Below, piece after piece: positions 58,695-64,000 of a DNA stretch of 64,000 nt. A program made the position numbers and the translations under genes. The DNA comes from Solwaraspora sp. WMMA2065 (GTDB taxonomy: Bacteria; Actinomycetota; Actinomycetes; Mycobacteriales; Micromonosporaceae). The DNA lies in the NCBI RefSeq assembly GCF_030345075.1, contig NZ_CP128361.1, forward strand, positions 310,001 to 374,000, given 5' to 3'. The notes under the pieces were generated by a model. That model saw only the letters and a list, made by a program, of their open reading frames with translations, did not search any database and was not told the origin of the DNA. Each line of letters starts with the position of its first letter. The first letter of the stretch is position 1.

Positions 58695-59426
58695 TCAGTA
58701 TCGTCGTCGGAACACGGCGAAGGTGGCTGCGGTGCCGAGCGCCAGCGCACCGATCAGCACCACCCAGATCGCTGTCGAGTTGATACCGTTGTTGATCTCC
58801 GCGTTGGCTTGTACCGCAGCGAGGAGGCTGTCGTCCGGCGGTGCCGGCAGAGGAACCGGGGGAAGTTCGCCGTACCGCACCAGACCGGTGCTCTCCAGCA
58901 GTGACATGTGGGTCTGGACGAAGCCGTTGGCGTCCTGCGCGAGCTGCCGGACGACGTCGTTACGGGTACTCGCTCGGACCGCACCGATGACCGGGAAGAT
59001 GTTGCCGTGGGCGGCGCGGAGCCGCTCAACGAAGATCCGGTCGAACCGGGCACCCTCCGCGACCTTCATCTCGTCGACCCAGCCCTGCTGGGTGGGGGTC
59101 GGGTCGGTGGGCAGCTCCACGCCGAGCTCGTTGGCCGCTTCGACCACCAACAGGTCGAGCTCGATGTGCTGGTCGGCAATCTCGGCGCCGACCTCGCGGA
59201 CCCTCTGCGTGCTGCCCTTCTCTGCGGCCAGCACACCAGCCGGGATCTCCCACAGTCCGGCGAGCCGGACGCCGTTGAGCAACTGGATGTCGGTGGCGGC
59301 GAGCTGGGTCGCTCCGGAGGGCTGCGCGAGCGCGGCGCCGGGCAGTGCGAGCAGCCCGGCGACGAGACCCACCAGGACTGCTGCCAACCGGCGCGGGGTG
59401 TGTGCCGCAGATCGTGCCCGGGCCAT
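58695..59426 (-). CDS. DUF4142 (ferritin-like) exported protein with C-terminal anchor
   Basis: 243 residues. Signal peptide (RRLAAVLVGLVAGLLALPGAALAQ), DUF4142 helical core (TDIQLLNGVRLAGLWEIPAGVLAAEKGSTQRVREVGAEIADQHIELD), a Pro linker and a C-terminal hydrophobic helix (IWVVLIGALALGTAATFAVF) ending RRRY, so it is anchored in the membrane with its fold outside. GGAGG precedes the ATG. A sigma70-like promoter lies about 50-80 nt upstream. Function unknown; the fold is ferritin-like. Confidence 0.9.
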   Translation of the reverse strand: MARARSAAHTPRRLAAVLVGLVAGLLALPGAALAQPSGATQLAATDIQLLNGVRLAGLWEIPAGVLAAEKGSTQRVREVGAEIADQHIELDLLVVEAANELGVELPTDPTPTQQGWVDEMKVAEGARFDRIFVERLRAAHGNIFPVIGAVRASTRNDVVRQLAQDANGFVQTHMSLLESTGLVRYGELPPVPLPAPPDDSLLAAVQANAEINNGINSTAIWVVLIGALALGTAATFAVFRRRY

Positions 59427-59762
59427 AGTGTTTCAACCTCCGAGTGGGGTCGACAGAGCGGTCGATGATCGACAAGAACGTTATGTCGAATGCCGCCTGC
59501 GCGTCAATGCTTTCGGCTCGGAACCACAGAAAAAAAGGAGCACCTAAACGTTTGCTGTGGCTAATCTTACTGAGATTGCCGGCATCGTCCGTTCAGCTGA
59601 TGTTCCCGGTTCAACGTGGAGGTCACGGGCTTGTTCACATAGCGCGAATCTGGCCGCCTGGTATCTCGTGGTAGGAGTGCGGTTCGTGGCGTCGCGGTAA
59701 CAGGGCGCCGATACCGTAGCAGAATGTCGGCCAATTCCTGACCCGGCGGATCACTGGAATCG
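59427..59762. other. 336-nt AT-richer intergenic region
   Basis: Holds the DUF4142 promoter. One 60-nt line counted (59521-59580) is 26/60 G+C, low for this genome, and includes a run of seven A (T on the minus strand) that might end the upstream CPCC transcript. A 76-codon frame on the plus strand looks like chance. No tRNA or other RNA gene is recognised. Confidence 0.55.
59478..59507 (-). promoter_or_regulatory. Sigma70-like promoter of the DUF4142 gene
   Basis: On the minus strand TTGACG (59502-59507) and TAACGT (59478-59483) are separated by 18 nt. Predicted start near 59471 gives a leader of about 45 nt with a Shine-Dalgarno. Confidence 0.6.
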
Positions 59763-60002
59763 CTACGGTGACTCGTCGGGACGCGGTGGCCGGACGATGT
59801 CGGCGTAGCGCAGATGGCTGGCGCCGTAGATTGCGAAGTTGAGCCGGGCATGGGACAGGCTCAAGTCGCCGTTCGGCCCGCCACGCACCACCTCAGCGTC
59901 GCCATCGCCCTGGCCGTCGTCGGTCCAGAAGCAGACGGGGCAGGTGGTGCATCCGGTCCGGTAGCCACAGCAGGGGCATCTGTCGACTGAGTACGGGACC
60001 AC
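59763..60002 (-). CDS. CPCC-domain cysteine-rich protein
   Basis: 79 residues. Begins MVPYSVDRCPCCGYRTGCTT, then CPVCFWTDDGQGDG, GGPNGDLSLSHARLNFAIYGAS: the full CPCC family signature, with six Cys (9, 11, 12, 18, 21, 24) probably binding zinc. Function unknown. The GTG at 60002 follows GGAAGG. It lies downstream of lhr with a large hairpin between. Confidence 0.88.
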   Translation of the reverse strand: MVPYSVDRCPCCGYRTGCTTCPVCFWTDDGQGDGDAEVVRGGPNGDLSLSHARLNFAIYGASHLRYADIVRPPRPDESP

Positions 60003-60041
60003 CCGCTAAGCCTTCCACAGGAACGTTTCGGGCATGTGCCT

Positions 60042-60095
60042 GAGGTACCCCGTCGGCGGTCCGTCGACAAGCGCACCGCCGACGGCGGGTACCTC
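60042..60095 (-). terminator. 19-bp hairpin terminator downstream of lhr
   Basis: Arms 60042-60060 and 60075-60095 pair over 19 bp with a 2-nt bulge (60085-60086) and a 14-nt loop. Lies 46 nt after the lhr stop, between it and the CPCC gene. Confidence 0.8.
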
Positions 60096-60140
60096 CGGCG
60101 CACCCGCCCGTGCCGGCGGTGCCTGGCCCGACGTTCACGA

Positions 60141-63100
60141 TCAGCCCCGTAACCGCAGTCCACGTGGCGTGGCCCGGAAGCCGGCGGCGGCCAGCGCCGT
60201 CCGTAGCGTGGAGCTGTGCACCCGCTCCCCGTCGGCGCGTTCGACCGTGATGGTGCCGAGTGCCCCGGAGCTCACCGCGTCGGCCAGCGCCCGGGCCGCC
60301 GCCTCGAGCCGCTGTCCGTCCTGAGTGAAGCAGAGCAGACTGCGACCGCCTCGTTCGACGTAGAGCGCCGCCTCCGCGTCGACCAGGACCACCAGCGCCC
60401 CGGCCTTGCGCCCGGGTCGGTGCCCCGCGTTCGACTCGTCGGCGCTGTCCACCGGTCGCTCCGGCCAGGGCAGTGCCGCGCCGTACGGGTTCGCCGGATC
60501 GGCTGCCGCCAGCACCACCGCCTCCGGCTGCCGGCGGTGCGTCGGATCGGAATTGGCGAGTTCCCGCAGCCGGTCCACCGCACCCGGTACGGCGAACTGG
60601 GCCGCACCGAGTCCGTCGACGAAGTAGCCCCGGCGGGCCGCGCCGCGTTCCTCCAACGCGGCCAGCACCGGGTACACGGCGGCGAACCCACCCGGCTGCC
60701 CCTCGGCGGCGACCGCCCCCCGGGTCACCACCCCGTGCCGTTCGAGCAGCACGTCGGCGGTGAGCGCCGCCCGCCGGGTCGGGTCGGGGTCGCGGGATGG
60801 CAGCAGTGACCACCGACCGGCCAACTGCGGTGCGGCGGTACGGGCGACGAACTCCCGACCGACCCGCCGGGCCCGACCCCGTGCCCCGGCGGCGGTGCGG
60901 ACCCGTTGTGTCGGGCGTGGGCCGAGTACGGCCCGCAGTGGAGCCAGTGTGTCGTTGGTCAGCCAGCCGGCCCACACCAGATCCCAGATCGCCGTCTCGA
61001 TCCGCCCGGCCGGATCGGCAGTGTCGGCGGGCGCAACGCCAGCGGTGCCGGCGAGCGCCGCGTTGACCCGGTCGGCCAGTTGCCGGAAGAACAGCGCCTG
61101 CTGGTCGGCGAGGGCGGCGAGCACCGCCTCGTGCACCGGGGTCAGCGTGAGCGCCGGGTCCGGCGCCGGTAGCAGCAGGGGCGCGGTCTCCGTGAACACC
61201 AACCGGATCCAGCCGTCACCCGCGCCGACCGCGCCGGCACCGGACCAGGTGACCTCGCCGGAGGCGCAGAGCTCGTCCAGATGCGCGGGGGAGTAGTCGG
61301 CCACCCGGGCCGGCAGGATCAGCCGTTCCACCGCTGCGGCCGGCAGGACCGCCCCCTGCAGTTGCTCGACGGCGGCAGCCACGCCGTCCACCCCACGACC
61401 CGGGCCGGCGACCTGCTGCCACCGGGGAAGGAACCGGACCAGGGCGGTGGCCGGCACCGGCTCGATCTCGCGGCGCAGCGCCGCGAGCGATCGGCGCCGC
61501 AGCAGCCGCAGCACATCGGCGTCGCACCACTCGGTGCCGGCCCGCCCCGGGGTGAACTCGCCGGCCACGATCCGCCCGGTCGCGGCGAGCCGCCGCAGGG
61601 TCTGTTCGACGACAAAGGCGCCCAACCCGAACCGGGCGGCGCACGCGGCGGTGTCGAACGGCCCCCGGGTACGGGCGTAGCGGGCGACCAGGTCGCCGAG
61701 CGGGTCGGCCACCGGGGCGAGGTACGCCGCAGCGACGCCGACCGGCAGCGCGACACCGAGCGCGTCGCGCATCCGCCCGGCGTCCTCCACCGCGATCCAC
61801 CGCTCCTGCCCGGCGATCCGCACCCGCACCGCGCGCCGGGCCCGGGACAGCTCGGCCGGCCAGCCCGGGTCGACCTGCCGGGCCAGCAACTCGGTGTCGG
61901 CCAGGTCGCCGACGACCCGCAGCAGCTCGGCCAGGTCCTCGGCGTCGCACACCCGGCGGTGCCCGCCCAGCCACTGCAGCTGCCGGTGGGTCTCGGCGAG
62001 CACCGCCGGGTCGAGCAGTTCCCGCAGCTCGACCCGGCCGAGCAGCTCACCGAGCAATGTTGAGTCGAGGCTCAGCGCGGCGGCCCGGCGCTCGGCCAGC
62101 GGCAGGTCCCCTTCATAGAGGAACGCTCCGACATAGCCGAACAGCAGGGAACGGGCGAACGGTGACGGTCGCGGTGTCTCGACCTCTACCAACCGCAGCC
62201 GCCGTGCCGCCAGGTCGCCCATCAGCCCGACCAGCGCCGGCATGTCGAAGACGTCCCGCAGGCATTCCCGCGCCGCCTCCAGGGTGATCGGAAAATCGGT
62301 GAACTCCCGGGCCACGTCGAGCAGTTGGGCGGCGCGTTGCCGCTGCTGCCACAGCGGCTGCCGGCGTCGCGGATCCCGGCGTGGCAGCAGCAGCGCCCGG
62401 GCGGCGCATTCCCGGAACCGGGCGGCGAACAGGGCCGACCCGCCGACGGCGGTTTCGACGAGCTGGCTGATCTCGTCGCTCTCGAAGGCGACCAGGTCGG
62501 CACCGGGTGGTGTGTCGGCCACTTCGGGTAGCCGGATGACGATGCCGTCGTCAGCGGGCAGCACCTGGGCGTCGACGCCGTATCGCTCGGTCAGTCGCTG
62601 GCCGATCGCCAGTGCCCACGGCGCGTTCACCTGGGCACCGAAGACGCTGTGCACGACCAGCCGCCAGTCGCCGAGCTCGTCGTGGAACCGTTCGACTACG
62701 ACCGTCCGGTCGTCCGGCAGGCTGCGGGCGGCGGCGCGTTGGTCGTCGAGGTAGCGCAGCAGGTTGTCGGCGGCCCAGTCGTCCAGACCGGACGACAGCA
62801 GCCCGGCGCGGGCGGCGGTCGGGTCCTGCCGGCCGACCTGGCGCAGCCGGGCGCCCAGCGCACGGCCCAGCTCGACCGGGCGACCGGGTTGGTCGCCTTT
62901 CCAGAACGGCATCCGGGCTGCCTGGCCCGGGGCGGGGGTGACCAGCACCCGGTCCGGGGTGATCTCCTCGATCCGCCACGACGTCGCGCCGAGCAGGAAG
63001 ACGTCGCCGACCCGGGACTCGTAGACCATCTCCTCGTCGAGTTCGCCGACCCGCACGGGCCGTTCCGCCCCGGCCAGGAAGACACCGAACAGGCCACGGT

Positions 63101-64000
63101 CCGGGATCGTGCCTCCACTGGTGACGGCCAGCCGCTGCGCGCCCGGCCGTCCGGTGAGCAGGTCGGCGTCGCGGTCCCAGACCAGCCGGGGCCGCAGTTC
63201 GGCGAAAGCGGTCGACGGGTACCGACCGGAGAGCATGTCCAGCACCGCGTGCAGCGCCGAGTCGGGCAGGTCGGTGTACGGGGCCGCGCCGCGTACCAGG
63301 GTCGCCAGCGCGTCCACCGGCCAGGGATCGAGCGACACCATGGCGACGATCTGCTGGGCCAGGACGTCGAGTGGGTTGCGCGGGTACCGCAGCTGCTCGA
63401 TGGCGCCGTGGGACATCCGCTCGCTGACCACCGCACAGGCCAGCAGGTCACCACGGTGCTTGGGCAGGATCACCCCGTGCGACAGCGCGCCCACCTGGTG
63501 CCCGGCCCGGCCGATTCGCTGCAGGCCGGCGGCGACGCTCGGCGGTGCCTCGATCTGTACGACGAGGTCGACCGCACCCATGTCGATGCCGAGCTCCAGG
63601 CTGGAGGTGGCGATCACCGCCGGCAGTTGGCCGGACTTCAACGCCTCTTCGATCTGCTGCCGTTCAGAGCGCGACACGCTGCCGTGGTGGGCGCGGGCGA
63701 TCACTGCCGGGGCGCCGTGTGCGGTGTCCGACTGGGCCATGATCTCCGCCGGCATCCGGGTGCTGGACCGCCGGTCGTTGCCGCTGCTGTCGGCGCGGGG
63801 CGGGCCGGACTGCTGGTCCGTGCCGTCCGCCCGGTCTGCGGCGAGTTCGTTGAGCCGGGCGCAGAGCCGTTCCGCCGAGCGCCGGGAGTTGGTGAACACT
63901 ATGGTCGACCGGTGCCGCCGGATCAGGTCGAAGACGCGTTCCTCGACGGCCGGCCAGATCGACCGGCCGGCCGGCGGCGGACCGTCGGCGTCCTCCTGCA
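60141..64000 (-). CDS. lhr: Lhr-type ATP-dependent DNA helicase (5' part outside window)
   Basis: About 1286 C-terminal residues are present and the frame is open to the window edge. Helicase motifs IV-VI appear near the right edge: IVFTNSRRSAERL, SSLELGIDMGAVDLVVQIE and QRIGRAGHQVG; motifs I-III lie beyond 64000. The following region contains the Lhr winged helix and beta-barrel part and the large Lhr C-terminal domain (DUF4145-independent, Gly-rich). Lhr unwinds RNA:DNA hybrids and is DNA-damage induced in mycobacteria. The usual size is about 1500 residues, so roughly 200 residues are missing. A hairpin follows. Confidence 0.93.
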   Translation of the reverse strand, partial: QEDADGPPPAGRSIWPAVEERVFDLIRRHRSTIVFTNSRRSAERLCARLNELAADRADGTDQQSGPPRADSSGNDRRSSTRMPAEIMAQSDTAHGAPAVIARAHHGSVSRSERQQIEEALKSGQLPAVIATSSLELGIDMGAVDLVVQIEAPPSVAAGLQRIGRAGHQVGALSHGVILPKHRGDLLACAVVSERMSHGAIEQLRYPRNPLDVLAQQIVAMVSLDPWPVDALATLVRGAAPYTDLPDSALHAVLDMLSGRYPSTAFAELRPRLVWDRDADLLTGRPGAQRLAVTSGGTIPDRGLFGVFLAGAERPVRVGELDEEMVYESRVGDVFLLGATSWRIEEITPDRVLVTPAPGQAARMPFWKGDQPGRPVELGRALGARLRQVGRQDPTAARAGLLSSGLDDWAADNLLRYLDDQRAAARSLPDDRTVVVERFHDELGDWRLVVHSVFGAQVNAPWALAIGQRLTERYGVDAQVLPADDGIVIRLPEVADTPPGADLVAFESDEISQLVETAVGGSALFAARFRECAARALLLPRRDPRRRQPLWQQRQRAAQLLDVAREFTDFPITLEAARECLRDVFDMPALVGLMGDLAARRLRLVEVETPRPSPFARSLLFGYVGAFLYEGDLPLAERRAAALSLDSTLLGELLGRVELRELLDPAVLAETHRQLQWLGGHRRVCDAEDLAELLRVVGDLADTELLARQVDPGWPAELSRARRAVRVRIAGQERWIAVEDAGRMRDALGVALPVGVAAAYLAPVADPLGDLVARYARTRGPFDTAACAARFGLGAFVVEQTLRRLAATGRIVAGEFTPGRAGTEWCDADVLRLLRRRSLAALRREIEPVPATALVRFLPRWQQVAGPGRGVDGVAAAVEQLQGAVLPAAAVERLILPARVADYSPAHLDELCASGEVTWSGAGAVGAGDGWIRLVFTETAPLLLPAPDPALTLTPVHEAVLAALADQQALFFRQLADRVNAALAGTAGVAPADTADPAGRIETAIWDLVWAGWLTNDTLAPLRAVLGPRPTQRVRTAAGARGRARRVGREFVARTAAPQLAGRWSLLPSRDPDPTRRAALTADVLLERHGVVTRGAVAAEGQPGGFAAVYPVLAALEERGAARRGYFVDGLGAAQFAVPGAVDRLRELANSDPTHRRQPEAVVLAAADPANPYGAALPWPERPVDSADESNAGHRPGRKAGALVVLVDAEAALYVERGGRSLLCFTQDGQRLEAAARALADAVSSGALGTITVERADGERVHSSTLRTALAAAGFRATPRGLRLRG

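Noticed and set aside
59444-59674. 76-codon plus-strand frame in the AT-rich gap
   Set aside because: No ribosome site, no G/C third-position bias and no similarity; it lies over the minus-strand promoter.

Overview
The window is GC-rich actinobacterial chromosome with strong G/C third-position bias, GTG starts and very short intergenic gaps. Protein sequences and gene order (rimP-nusA-ylxR-infB-DUF503-rbfA-nrnA ... truB-ribF-rpsO-pnp-M16-dapB; thyX-dapA-RNase J; ftsK-rimO-pgsA-cinA-clgR-pspA-pspM) point to the family Micromonosporaceae (Micromonospora, Salinispora and relatives). That placement is inference from gene content; no rRNA or tRNA gene was recognised in the window to confirm it.

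Layout. 1-5.1 kb: tail of an SsuB/TauB-type ABC ATPase, a thiolase, a DUF574 SAM-methyltransferase directly followed by a PAS-GGDEF-EAL c-di-GMP protein. 5.0-13.7 kb: DUF309 protein and a membrane-anchored hypothetical on the minus strand, a 1242-residue hybrid kinase/response regulator/PP2C phosphatase/RsbW-like protein facing a STAS antagonist, methionine aminopeptidase, a PadR regulator and two minus-strand genes for ferritin-like/lipoprotein products. 14-31 kb: the large housekeeping block for ribosome maturation, transcription elongation, translation initiation, tRNA modification, flavin synthesis, RNA decay and lysine synthesis. 31-36.5 kb: an accessory patch with three GNAT acetyltransferases, a GT87 mannosyltransferase-like protein, a visibly lower-GC XRE/TPR regulator and a very strong palindrome. 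36.4-42.3 kb: YggT, an AlkX-type DNA glycosylase, DUF2752, thyX, dapA, RNase J. 42.4-45.9 kb: an XRE/DUF5753 regulator with its DUF397 partner, a secreted S1 protease and DUF2784. 45.8-49.7 kb: a compact minus-strand cassette in which an Hsp90-type protein is flanked by two YbjN-domain proteins. 49.9-57.8 kb: ftsK, rimO, pgsA, cinA, clgR, pspA, pspM. 57.7-64 kb: Nei2 glycosylase, DUF4142 membrane protein, CPCC protein and the C-terminal part of the helicase Lhr.

How the genes work together. The central block couples transcription (NusA), translation initiation (InfB), 30S maturation (RimP, RbfA), mRNA decay (PNPase, RNase J, NrnA) and rRNA/tRNA modification (TruB, RimO on S12). The 54-58 kb block is the actinobacterial envelope and proteolysis stress module (ClgR, PspA, PspM). 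DapA and DapB act in sequence in lysine/DAP synthesis. Several regulators (PadR, two XRE proteins, ClgR) are preceded by palindromes or motifs compatible with autoregulation.

The most consistent non-coding signal is a TANNNT -10 element ending 6-8 nt before a start codon, seen before nine genes, which predicts leaderless mRNAs. The most system-like unfamiliar locus is the YbjN / Hsp90 / TPR-YbjN cassette at 45.8-49.7 kb. No CRISPR array, insertion sequence, prophage, tRNA or rRNA was found.
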